From Polytrichum commune (taxonomy: Eukaryota > Streptophyta > Polytrichopsida > Polytrichales > Polytrichaceae): a stretch of DNA of 60,000 bases. Location of the stretch: NCBI GenBank assembly GCA_950295325.1, contig OX485804.1, positions 54,612,429 through 54,672,428 on the forward strand. The letters are read 5' to 3'. Every line of letters begins with the position of its first letter. Position 1 is the stretch's first letter. Below, piece after piece: positions 50,196-59,285 of this stretch. A model generated the notes under the pieces. The model saw nothing but the letters and a program-made list of their open reading frames with translations. It made no database searches and was not told where the DNA came from. The translations under genes were made by a program, and so were the position numbers.

Positions 50196-52982
50196 TGTTT
50201 CACAACCTATAAAACTAAGTTCTCTGAGATTTTTGAAATAGAGAACATCAAATGGAAGAGATTTGGAAAATTGGCCCTTGAATATTTCAAGTATACTTAA
50301 TTTCTTCAAATGATTTTTGGCAAGTTTTTTCATATCATGGTTGAATTTGTTTTGCGTTACCAAAAAATCATCACATTCTGTATTGAAATGGATCCTCAAA
50401 CTTTTGAGTTTGGTTGTTTCCTTGAGGATAGCAAAAAGAAGGTCCACATCCTCGCAATTTTGAACACTTAATAATTGTAGACCTTGCATTTGTAAAATTG
50501 TTGTAAATGTCGATACTTTCTCAATATTTGTAAATGACAAGCCTTCAATCGATTTTGTATCCTGCATGGAAAAAAAATTAGACAACGGAACATTTAGTCT
50601 CAAATCTTAGTTATTTCTTGTTTATGGTTACAATTCTAAATTCAATTCATATCTTTATAATGAGTTTGTAAAGACATTCATTTGTGTGCCACATACCTTT
50701 TGATTACAATAATCAATGAATGTGGATGAAGAATAATTCGTCAATCGAGAGCCTTGATATTCTGTTTCCGCAATCATACGACCCATATCCCGCAAATGAT
50801 CATGCATATCCAAACCACCATTTTCATCAACTCTTAGCAACGATTTGTCTTGTAGCCTTTCGAGAGTTTGCTTTATAATGTTATCATCATCATCATCATC
50901 AAAGCATCTAAGCACTGCTTCTTTCGTAGGTTGCATGCCACCAATCCACGAGTCTTTGCAAAAGAAACAAGATATATCCAAGAACATGTTCTTTTCCCTT
51001 TCATTGAGCTCATCAAAACTTGTGCGTAATGTATTCCAAATTCTACCTTCTTCATTTCCATTGTGCCTTGCCCTCAACAATCTTTGCAATTTTCGCTCCC
51101 ATATTCTCAAACGTTTTTCCCCATTTAAGGAACTACCCATCACCTTCAAACTCAATGGGAGTCCACCACAAGCGCTCACAATTTCCTTGACTACATATGT
51201 CAAGTATGGCAAGCATGGTTGGTTGGTTGTAAAGTTTGCATGCATCGAAAATAATTCCAAAGATTGTTGCTTGTCAAGGGTTTCCACATCCACTTTACCG
51301 ACCATAGGTATATATGCTTCCAAGAACTCCCATTCACGAGCAGTGGCAATTAATTTACTTCCATCACCATCTTGAAATTCATGATTGCCCAATAGTCCCT
51401 TCAGTTGGCTTGCTTTAGTAACATTGTCTGCAACAATAAGGATTCTTTTTGTACTTGGATATTGGGTCAAAATCTCTCTTACTTCCATTAATGTTTTGGT
51501 TTTGGGTGACGTTTTCACATTTTCTAGCTTGTATTTCATTGCAAAAGTACAACTTTCATTTGTGAAGGCATTTACAAAGACCGTCACATAGAATTGGTGG
51601 GAGATGTGATCACTTAGAGCATCTGCAAATGTTGACTTGCCAATTCCACCCATGCCCACAAACCCCACACTTCCAACATGTTGAAGTAGTTTTTCCAATT
51701 TTGGCATCTTTTCTATGAGGCCAATCAATTTGGAATCCTCCTTCGTGTTGTATCCCCCCTACAAAATGTCAATATACCAAGTTAATTTGTTGCTATTGAA
51801 AAAATCACATAAGTTACATGAGGTTTGTATTGTTTTGCACCGTTAAGTATGTGATATTATTATTGGTCAAGATTCATCCAACTTTCTTTACAAATAAATC
51901 TTGACAAAGTAGTATTCACCTCATGTCGCATTTGATCTGACGATGTGTTTTTCGACTGCTCTTCAATATTCGATAATGAGGTGGTATTACCAAGCTTCAA
52001 ACCAAGAATAGATGTGGGCTCATTGAGTTGCTTGGAGGCTAAAACATCATGGAAAGTCTCAAGGATTGCATCACTCTTTAATTTTCTCAAAGTCTTATGA
52101 ATATCAAGGAATGTTGGCCTTTTTGAAGGTTCTTGGGACCAACATTCATGTATCAATGATTTCAATCCTTCTGAACATGCTTGAGGGAGCTCGGGCCTCT
52201 CACCATTCAAGATAAAATCGCTGTAATTGCGAGAACAATCAAAATTTATCTTTCTTAAAAGGATCTCAGAGCACATCATGCCGAAACTAAAGACGTCCAT
52301 TTTGAATGCATCTACCTTTGATTTTTTTTCAAGCACTTCAGGTGCCGTATACCCAGGAGTTCCATAAAGACCAGTGGGCACCTTTGAAGAGCTTGTCACT
52401 TCAATTTTGGAAATACCAAAATCAACTAGCTTCACATGCACATGTTCCACACTAGTTGAATCGTTTGAAGTTAGGACGACATTTTGAGGCTTCAAGTCAC
52501 GATGGGCAACATCCATATCGTGAAGGTAGCACATTCCACTTGCGATTTGCAACATAATATCAATTGCATTTTCTTCATTGAATGAAGTTTGTTGTTCTAA
52601 GAAACACAACAAGTCCGTAGTTCCTCGCTCCGTGACAATTTCAAACATTTTTTGGTTCTTCTTCATCAAGCCACAATGAAACAACTTCTTGATGTTCGGA
52701 TGATCCCTCGTAAAGCCACAACAAAACAACTTGATGATGCTCGGATGATTCAAAGCTCCTAACATACTTGCTTCTTTCCAAACCATTGCTTCATGCTTTG
52801 GGTCTTTGACTTCGATGAACTTTGTGGCAGTATCAAAATCCAACCATTTTGTGGAGTATACATGTCCTGATTGACCTTGACCCAACTTATCCTGTCGCCT
52901 TTTATGTTTAGGGCGAGGGTAGTCATGAGGAAAGATGATGCTATCCAATTCACCACCTTCTGCCTTTTGAAGTCCCTTTACT
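48075..52982 (-). CDS. Protein kinase-NBS-LRR immune receptor (moss PNL type)
   Basis: Minus-strand gene with three visible exons: kinase (51920-about 52982), NBS (50697-51758), LRR (48075-50561). The GT-AG introns 51759-51919 and 50562-50696 both lie between codons, and the exons join in one frame. Plant NLRs detect pathogen molecules inside the cell, switch by ADP/ATP exchange on the NBS, and signal through the N-terminal domain. In mosses that domain can be a kinase in place of TIR or coiled-coil. The first exon is open to a TAA at about 52985, has no ATG before the glycine loop, and begins next to AG sites, so at least one upstream exon or start is missing. A copia LTR ends 26 bp further upstream. 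The 3' end is a frameshift stop in the LRR array. It may be a functional gene with a displaced promoter or a recent pseudogene. Confidence 0.85.
50697..51758 (-). CDS. NBS (NB-ARC) exon of the kinase-NBS-LRR gene
   Basis: P-loop GMGGIGKST at about 51630-51656. The kinase-2 region reads RILIVADNV in place of the usual LLVLDDV, RNBS-B is KLIATARE, GLPL is CGGLPLSLKVMGSSL, RNBS-D is FLDISCFF and the MHD motif is GLDMHDHLRDMG. The FLDISCFF form is closer to TIR-type than CC-type NLRs. The domain is the nucleotide switch of the receptor. Acidic codon repeats (DDDDDD) occur near 50885. The exon ends at CNQK before GTATGT. Confidence 0.9.
51920..52982 (-). CDS. Kinase exon of the kinase-NBS-LRR gene
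   Basis: Numbering from the Leu codon at 52946-52948: glycine loop GQGQSG (about 23-28), ATK lysine (43), alpha-C glutamate (59), HRDLKPQN (149-156), DFG (176-178) and GTPGYTAPE (196-204), followed by a C-lobe with DVFSFG and RPTFLDI. All catalytic residues are present, so it should be an active Ser/Thr-type kinase. A 15-residue tandem duplication (HPSIIKLFCCGFTRD then HPNIKKLFHCGLMKK) sits in the N-lobe. A linker of about 60 residues leads to the NBS. Confidence 0.88.
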
Positions 52983-53007
52983 TAGCCCCTTAAGTACTCT
53001 ACAAGCC

Positions 53008-53220
53008 TGCAATCTTTGCAACTTGCACTTTTGCACATTTTTATTGAGAAATGAGAGGAGAAAGCAAAGACATCAGCGTAGAAAGGTAGAACACAACACA
53101 CAAGGATTGCATACAATGGAGAGAGTGATTAGCTCCTCCCCTTATGCCTTTATTTATATGTATGGGTTAGGACCAGCGTAGACAACCCATATGGGACAAT
53201 GTCACCGTTGCAACCTAACA
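53008..53220 (-). repeat. Copia 3' LTR (about 213 bp)
   Basis: The minus strand begins TGTTAGGTTGCAACG at 53220, directly after a purine-rich stretch (GGGAGTATTGGAATATAG), and ends at about 53008 in GATTGCA. Inside are a TATA element (ATATAAATAAAGG, about 53147-53159) and AATAAAA near 53040. The left boundary is the best TG...CA fit; without the other LTR it is uncertain by some bases. Confidence 0.7.
53147..53159 (-). promoter_or_regulatory. TATA element of the copia LTR
   Basis: ATATAAATAAAGG on the minus strand. Transcription starting about 25-30 bp downstream (near 53120) would run through the LTR end into the kinase exon. Confidence 0.6.
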
Positions 53221-55041
53221 CTATATTCCAATACTCCCACTTTGCGAGGTGGCATTGTACTCCAACCCCATTATTTCACTTAACCCCTCATGCCTATCTC
53301 TCGCTAAAGCCTTTGTTAGAATGTCCACTACCATATATTGCGTAGGACAATATTCTAACTGTACAATTTTGTTTTTAATCTTTTCTCTAATGAAATGGTG
53401 TTGCACATCTATATGCTTCGACCTATCATGGTTGGTTGGATTCTTAGCTAATGCCATAGAACCTTGGTTGTCGCACATGATGGTAGTAGCCTCCTCTTGT
53501 ACACAACCTACATCCTCCATTAATTGCCTTAGCCAAATGGCCTCCCTCGTGCATCGGTTCATGGCCATGTACTCCGCCTCCATTGTTGATTGTGCCACCG
53601 TTTGTTGCCGTTTGCTATTCCACGAAACGGCTCCCTCTCCAACAAAGAATACGTACCCGGACGTGGACCTACGGTTTTCCACATTGCCGGCCCAATCCGC
53701 ATCCGAATACCCTTTGACGTTAATATGATTGCCTCCGATGCGCAACTTCATATCTAAGGTGCCCTTCAAGTAGCGCATGATCCGTTTGACCGCCATCCAA
53801 TGCATCGGACCCGGTTTCGACATATACCGGCTTACCACGCTTACCGCAAATGCGAGGTCCAGTCTTGTGGCCACCATTGCGTACATCAACGACCCCACCG
53901 CTTCTTGATACGGAATGTCCTTCATTTCGTGTGAATGCTCCTCGTATTCCTCCTCCGAAAAATTGGCCAATGAGGTCTTGGTGTCGAGCGGGGTTGAGAT
54001 GGGCTTGCAATCGCTCATGCCGAATCGCTCCAAAATGGTTTCGATGTAGCTTCGTTGATGCATGGTGATGGTGCGCGACCTCCTATCCCTCTCGAAATGA
54101 ACGCCGAGGAAGAAATGCAACTCGCCGAGGTCGCTCATCTCGAATTCGCGCTCGAGGCTAGCCTTCAACTCGTTGATCATGTCCACGTCATCCGACAAAA
54201 TCACGAGGTCGTCCACATATATGATGACAATCACAATGTAGTTGCAAGTTTGCAAAACATACAACGAGTGATCCGCATGGCTCCTCGTAAAGCCTTTGTT
54301 CACGAAGAACACGTGAATGCATTCGTACCATGCTCGTCCGGATTGCTTCAATCCGTAGAGCGTTTTCCTCAACTTGCATACGAGATGCTCTCGGCCTTTT
54401 TGCACGAACCCCTCCGGTTGCTCCATGTAGATCACCACGTCCAATTCGCCGTTCAAGAATGCGGTCTTCACGTCCATTTGATGTATCTCCAAGCCCATGG
54501 CCGCCGCCAATGCGAGTATGACTCGAATGGTGTTGAATTTGGCCACCGGTGCAAAGGTTTCGCTAAAGTCTACGCCTTCCACTTGCGAGCACCCCTTTGC
54601 TACTAACCTTGCTTTGAAACGAACCACCACGCCTCTCGCATCTTTTTTCGTTTTAAACACCCATTTGCACTTCACGGCCTTGCGGCCCTTCGGCAACGGA
54701 GTTAACTCCCACGTGCCATTGCCAATGAGAGATTCGAACTCTTCTTGCATAGCCAACTCCCACTCGCTCGCATCACTCGATTGAATGGCCTCTCTCACAT
54801 TTCTAGGTTCCCCGATGGTTGCCATGTTTGCATGCTCTTTGTCTTGGGGCGGCGGAATGTGGTTCTTCCAGCATTCCCCGAGCGGTTTGCGTGCCCTATC
54901 TGGATACCTAGAATGGCCCATGGTTTCATTGCTATGTTGCGGTGGTGGAGTGTGGTACTTTTGGGCCACCCCCTTTCGAGGGAGCCTAAAAGTATCACAC
55001 AAGCCCTTCGGTGAAGGTGGCCTGCATTTGCAGGCGCCCAA
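53221..55041 (-). CDS. Copia RT and RNase H polyprotein part
   Basis: 606-codon open frame. RT begins near residue 90 (WELAMQEEFESL) and includes KCKWVFKTKKD, MDVKTAFLNG (189-198) and the catalytic YVDD (275-278). RNase H has GYSDADWAG (about 444-452), STMEAEY (485-491) and CDNQ (about 523). It ends with QLEYCPTQYMVVDILTKAL. All catalytic residues are intact. The frame's start lies at the junction with the 2.7-kb insertion, so translation in frame with gag is no longer possible. The first 70 residues are a Pro-rich linker. Confidence 0.92.
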   Translation of the reverse strand: MGACKCRPPSPKGLCDTFRLPRKGVAQKYHTPPPQHSNETMGHSRYPDRARKPLGECWKNHIPPPQDKEHANMATIGEPRNVREAIQSSDASEWELAMQEEFESLIGNGTWELTPLPKGRKAVKCKWVFKTKKDARGVVVRFKARLVAKGCSQVEGVDFSETFAPVAKFNTIRVILALAAAMGLEIHQMDVKTAFLNGELDVVIYMEQPEGFVQKGREHLVCKLRKTLYGLKQSGRAWYECIHVFFVNKGFTRSHADHSLYVLQTCNYIVIVIIYVDDLVILSDDVDMINELKASLEREFEMSDLGELHFFLGVHFERDRRSRTITMHQRSYIETILERFGMSDCKPISTPLDTKTSLANFSEEEYEEHSHEMKDIPYQEAVGSLMYAMVATRLDLAFAVSVVSRYMSKPGPMHWMAVKRIMRYLKGTLDMKLRIGGNHINVKGYSDADWAGNVENRRSTSGYVFFVGEGAVSWNSKRQQTVAQSTMEAEYMAMNRCTREAIWLRQLMEDVGCVQEEATTIMCDNQGSMALAKNPTNHDRSKHIDVQHHFIREKIKNKIVQLEYCPTQYMVVDILTKALARDRHEGLSEIMGLEYNATSQSGSIGI

Positions 55042-55055
55042 GCCGAACCCGGATG

Positions 55056-57743
55056 ATAGGTGTATAACGTGAGTAGTTAGATTTTTAAGGGAGATTAAAT
55101 ATGCGTCGTAGTACCTCCGGAGGTTAGGCCTTAGTTTTTTACTAGTGTGGCTTTAAACTCCACTAACCAATTTCATATCTAGTTCTAACCTTAACCTACA
55201 ACCTATTCTACGCGCAGACGCACCAGCCTTGAAACCAAGGCAATCCTAATTTGTGAATTGGGATGGTTCTGATACACCCAACCGGGTGTGACTCATACCA
55301 CCCTAACTCAACGAACGGAATAACGACAATTTGATGGACCATTCAATTCTTCCTATTTCTTTATTTAGTTCTATTTAGTTTTCTAAGCGGGGGAACTTGG
55401 CCTAAGTCCCACCCTTCACACAAATTCCTTCTTAATTACTTACTTTTGGTTGCACGTCCTAACTCACTACATTAACATATTAGGCATCACCCCTTACCTC
55501 GGGTCTCTTGCCAACAAGGGTTTACGATTTATTTTGTATGTTTTGATTGTTAAATGTGTTTACACTGGATAGACCACGAAATGCAACTCAATGGGACCAG
55601 GGTGACGGGCGACATGTAGGTTCAACCTGTTGCGCAATCTTCATAAATTGGGGCCATTACTCCCAATCTATGGGGCCAACAACATAATAGTGGATTCGCG
55701 GGTCATTAACCCCACCTTTCCACCAACAACATTCAGAGTGGTCGTGTCGGTGATTAATCCGACTTACCACACACGAAACTTGCTAATAAATGAAGCTACT
55801 ACCACAAAACATACCAAGGGCCCCGAAAACAATGGAATTGGGTACTCCCTTGGCGGTCAAGTGGTCAAGCCACTTGACCTTACGAGATAGGTGAGTGGGT
55901 TTAGAAATGCGTACCTTAGCCGTGCTCCCTCCAATCCTAAATGGAAGGCTTAAGGTTAGTTAATTTACCTCAATTTTCCTCGGTTGATTTGGGCTTGATG
56001 TAGGCCGAGCCGCTACCTCCTTCCTTGCTCCACTTTCCGAGCGTCGACCTTGCTTCCTTCTTTGTAACTAATTTGGTAGTAAGCGTACCTTAGTTAACAA
56101 TTAAAATATAAAGTGTTATTCTGCCCTGTAATTTAATCCTAAGCATAATATTTATACTTAGTGCACCAAATTATCTTTCCAATGATCTAAAAATCACTCT
56201 AATCGGCTAAGAAATGCAAAAGTTATGAGGGTTGGAAGTGTGAGGTCGATTCAACCGACCCTTCCAACCCACCTATCTACCTTCTAACTTCAAAAATTCA
56301 TAGCACATTCCTTACTACTTGGATCTAGGCTTTCCTTATACCATTGGAAAGCTATGAACAAGCTCTAACTAGAAAAATTATGACATCAGCAGGTTAAGCT
56401 AATAGAAATTCAGCGGACTCCTTGTAATACAGCAGTCAATCAAGAAGGCTTAAACTATGTATCTCGCCTTCAACAATTCATATCTAATTCAAATCTTAGT
56501 CAAATCAAACGTTCTATATGACCCTGGAGAGATATTAAAAAGATGTATTTGATAAAAATATGTGATTAGAAAGGTAAGCCGAAGTGAACCCAGCAGGTCC
56601 TCTGTAATGCAGCAGTCAACCAAAAGTTCTCAAACTATGTGTCCCATCTTGCACAATTCATATCTAATTCAAATCATGCTCAAATCAAATGTTCTAAGCC
56701 ATTTTGGAAAGCTACACAAAAGTTCTACTTGGGAAAAATATAATTTCTTGGAATTAAAATTCCTATTGGGCTCGCAGGTCTGATCCAGCAGCCGCTACCC
56801 ACAAGACCACCCAGTTTTTCTACTCCATCTTTGAAAATCCATAACTAATTGTCATCTCAACCAAATCACAAATGGGAAACGGCTATGGATGGCTATATGA
56901 AATCTCTCTAAGAGAAAAGTGATAAGTATCTTGTTCTAGCTTTTGAACTAAGCCTTCAGGGCATTGGCAGATGAGGTCTATAATGCCTCTACTCAAAACT
57001 CTACCATCCAACCTACCTCTACAAAAGAAGGAATAATTTTGTTGGTGTGTTAATAAACACACAACCTAACTAGGAGAGAGAGAGTAGAGGAGGTTCTCAA
57101 GCCTTTCTTCTAGACCATTGAGAATACATGCTAAAGGATTTTTTCCTAACTACATTGAAGCAGGGCTTCGCCCAAAAACTAGAGAAAGAGAGAGTGCTAC
57201 AAGGTGGAAGGAGGGGTTTTTAAACCCTCTCACAAAAGGGTTGGACCCCTCCTCTACCGGATCCATTTTTCAAACCCTTTCCCGAAATTTTGGCTCGGGG
57301 GTTTTCCCGGTTGAGGTTGCCACCCTCTCGCCGAGGTGGCTCCGACAAAAAACCTTTAGAAATCTTTCTAATTTTTCCGCCATCGAGTTGGCAAGGGGGC
57401 AAGTGCGCAAGTATCCCCCTTGCTCTCTTTCTTTTTTTCTTCAAAATTCTTCACGCCGATTTTATCTTCTTACGTAAAACACCTCCAATAGTCTTGTGTG
57501 CCTCACACTAACTAATAAACTAACACTTGCTTAGCTAGCATCTACTAACATTTGCTTAATAACTAGCATCTACTAATATTTGCTTAGCTAGTTGTTTTTA
57601 CTAGCTAGCACATTTTTTCTACTTTGCTATCTTCTAGCACTACTTAGTTTCATTTTGACCTTCCTTCTTCTAGGCTAAATGCTAAATGAACTAATTTTTC
57701 CTAAATTCCCTATCAATTCTAACTTTTAATGCTAACATTCTAA
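55056..57743. other. 2.7-kb foreign sequence splitting the copia polyprotein
   Basis: Non-coding DNA between the integrase and RT frames. It contains tandem repeats of ~175-185 bp (56280-56950) and a promoter-like region on the minus strand (GGGTTTAAAAACCCCTCC near 57212). A TATCAGAACC-like stretch on the minus strand near 55270 weakly resembles a primer site. This suggests an LTR-derived insertion, but I could not fix TG...CA ends or a TSD. Short ORFs at 55630-55890 and 57118-57477 show nothing recognisable. Confidence 0.5.
56280..56950. repeat. ~180-bp tandem repeats inside the copia insertion
   Basis: Three to four diverged units with CAATTCATATCTAATTCAAAT, a TCAAATCAAA-like stretch, GGAAAGCTA and CAGCAG(T/C)C(A/C) elements, starting near 56285, 56470, 56650 and 56820. 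Confidence 0.75.
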
Positions 57744-59285
57744 CTAAAAGTGATCCCGCAGAGTGGTGGACCACTCAAAGGGTTCACATGGAGGTGCTTT
57801 GGTTGCGGGTTTCTTACCGTTGTCAAGTTTCGATGCCTCCGTGCTACGAGTGGATTTCGTGGCCGGAATGTTGGCCTCCGCATCCTCCTCCTCCTCCTCG
57901 ATGTCGAGGTCCTCCAAAGGATCGTCGCCGTTGGCCTCCGACTCGTCCACGTCCGATTTGGCGGATATGTCCATTTTGACCGTCGGTGTTTCGTCGATGC
58001 TCCCACTTGGACAATCTTCCAAATGCGTTTTGTCCTCGAAAAACACCACGTCCGGACTCTTGATGATTTTCTTCGTCTCCAAGCAAATGAGCCGATACGC
58101 CTTCGTGCCTTCGCAATATCCGAGGAACAAACACTTGACGCCCTTGGCGTCCAACTTCGTCCGTTGTTGATCCGGCACCTTCGCATAAGCCACGCAACCG
58201 AACACGCGCATGTGGGACACGTGCGGCATCCTCCCGCTCCACGCTTCCTCGGGCGTCTTACCTTCCACGGCCTTCGTGGGACACCGGTTGCGCATGTACA
58301 CCGCATTGCACACCGCCTCCGCCCAAAATTCGTGGCCGAGGCGTTGGGCATGAATCATGGACCGCGCCATCTCCACGATGGTGCGATTGGCCCGTTCGGC
58401 CACCCCGTTTTGTTGCGGCGTGTAAGGTGAAGAATTTTGGCGTGCGATGCCATGTTTGCTTAAAAAATCGTCGAATGCCTTAGAAATGTATTCCCCGCCG
58501 TTATCCGTCCTAAGGACCTTCACTACGTGTTCCGATTGCCTCTCCACCAAGGTTTTCCATTCTTTGAACCTTGCCAACACCTCGCTCTTGGATTTGAGCA
58601 CATACACCCAAATCTTGCGCGAAAAATCGTCAATGAAGGTGAGAAAATACCTTGCGCCTCCGATGGACGGCGTTTTCATCGGCCCGCACACGTCGGAATG
58701 CACGAGCTCCAAGATCTTGGTGGCGCGGGTGCCTCCCTCCGTGGGAAACGGACGCCTCGCTTGCTTGCCTTGGACGCATCCTTCGCACGCGAACGAATGC
58801 ACGTCGTTGGGCACCGCTTGCACGTCCATGCCGCTCACCATGGTTTGGAGCGATTTCACGCTATTGGCGTTGAGATGCCCCAACCTCTTGTGCCAAAGCT
58901 CCAAAGGATGCGAGTTGGCCTCCGAATGCGCCAAAGAACTCGTTTCGGCCTCATGCATCACCTTCGTGTCCAATTGGTACAAATTGGACTCCAACGACGC
59001 CACGGCCAACATCTCGCCGTTGCTCACCCTCACCACGCATCCCAACGAGTTGAAATGCACTTTCAAACCCCGCGATATGAGTTTGCTCACCGAAAGCAAG
59101 TTGGAATGCAAGTCGGGCACGTGAAGCACGTCGTGCATTCTAATGCTACGTGCACGACCCTTCACACGTGTTTCCACTAGGATGGAGCCTTTGCCTAGGA
59201 CCTCTACGATGCCATTGTCACCCATAAACACTTTACGGCCCGAAATGGATTCGTACGTGTCGAAAAATTGCTTATGCGGTGTCAT
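57744..59285 (-). CDS. Copia GAG-pre-integrase and integrase part
   Basis: 513-codon frame. HHCC finger: H132, H137, C167, C170 (WHKRLGHLN...CEGC). Catalytic triad: D198 (HSDVCGPM), D261 (RTDNGGEY) and E297 (NGVAERANRT). The family-specific FGCVAYAKVP and KCLFLGYCEGTKAYR motifs follow, and the C-terminus is acidic (DLDIEEEEEDAE). The frame starts right after the protease active site (TPHKQFFDTYE) and ends prematurely at the insertion. The enzyme joins element DNA to the host genome. Confidence 0.92.
   Translation of the reverse strand: MTPHKQFFDTYESISGRKVFMGDNGIVEVLGKGSILVETRVKGRARSIRMHDVLHVPDLHSNLLSVSKLISRGLKVHFNSLGCVVRVSNGEMLAVASLESNLYQLDTKVMHEAETSSLAHSEANSHPLELWHKRLGHLNANSVKSLQTMVSGMDVQAVPNDVHSFACEGCVQGKQARRPFPTEGGTRATKILELVHSDVCGPMKTPSIGGARYFLTFIDDFSRKIWVYVLKSKSEVLARFKEWKTLVERQSEHVVKVLRTDNGGEYISKAFDDFLSKHGIARQNSSPYTPQQNGVAERANRTIVEMARSMIHAQRLGHEFWAEAVCNAVYMRNRCPTKAVEGKTPEEAWSGRMPHVSHMRVFGCVAYAKVPDQQRTKLDAKGVKCLFLGYCEGTKAYRLICLETKKIIKSPDVVFFEDKTHLEDCPSGSIDETPTVKMDISAKSDVDESEANGDDPLEDLDIEEEEEDAEANIPATKSTRSTEASKLDNGKKPATKAPPCEPFEWSTTLRDHF

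Noticed and set aside
52759-52956. Alternative start ORF MVNWIASSFLMTT for the kinase gene
   Set aside because: It is in another frame from the kinase motifs and stops inside the N-lobe.
54055-54606. 183-codon plus-strand ORF opposite copia RT
   Set aside because: It is antisense to the RT motifs, with no recognisable feature.
55030-57750. Long intron between copia integrase and RT
   Set aside because: Copia elements do not have an intron here; no good donor and acceptor pair joins the frames, and the stretch holds repeats and a promoter-like region.
57750-59180. Two plus-strand ORFs of over 210 codons opposite copia integrase
   Set aside because: Antisense shadows of a GC-rich open frame; the minus strand carries HHCC and DDE residues.
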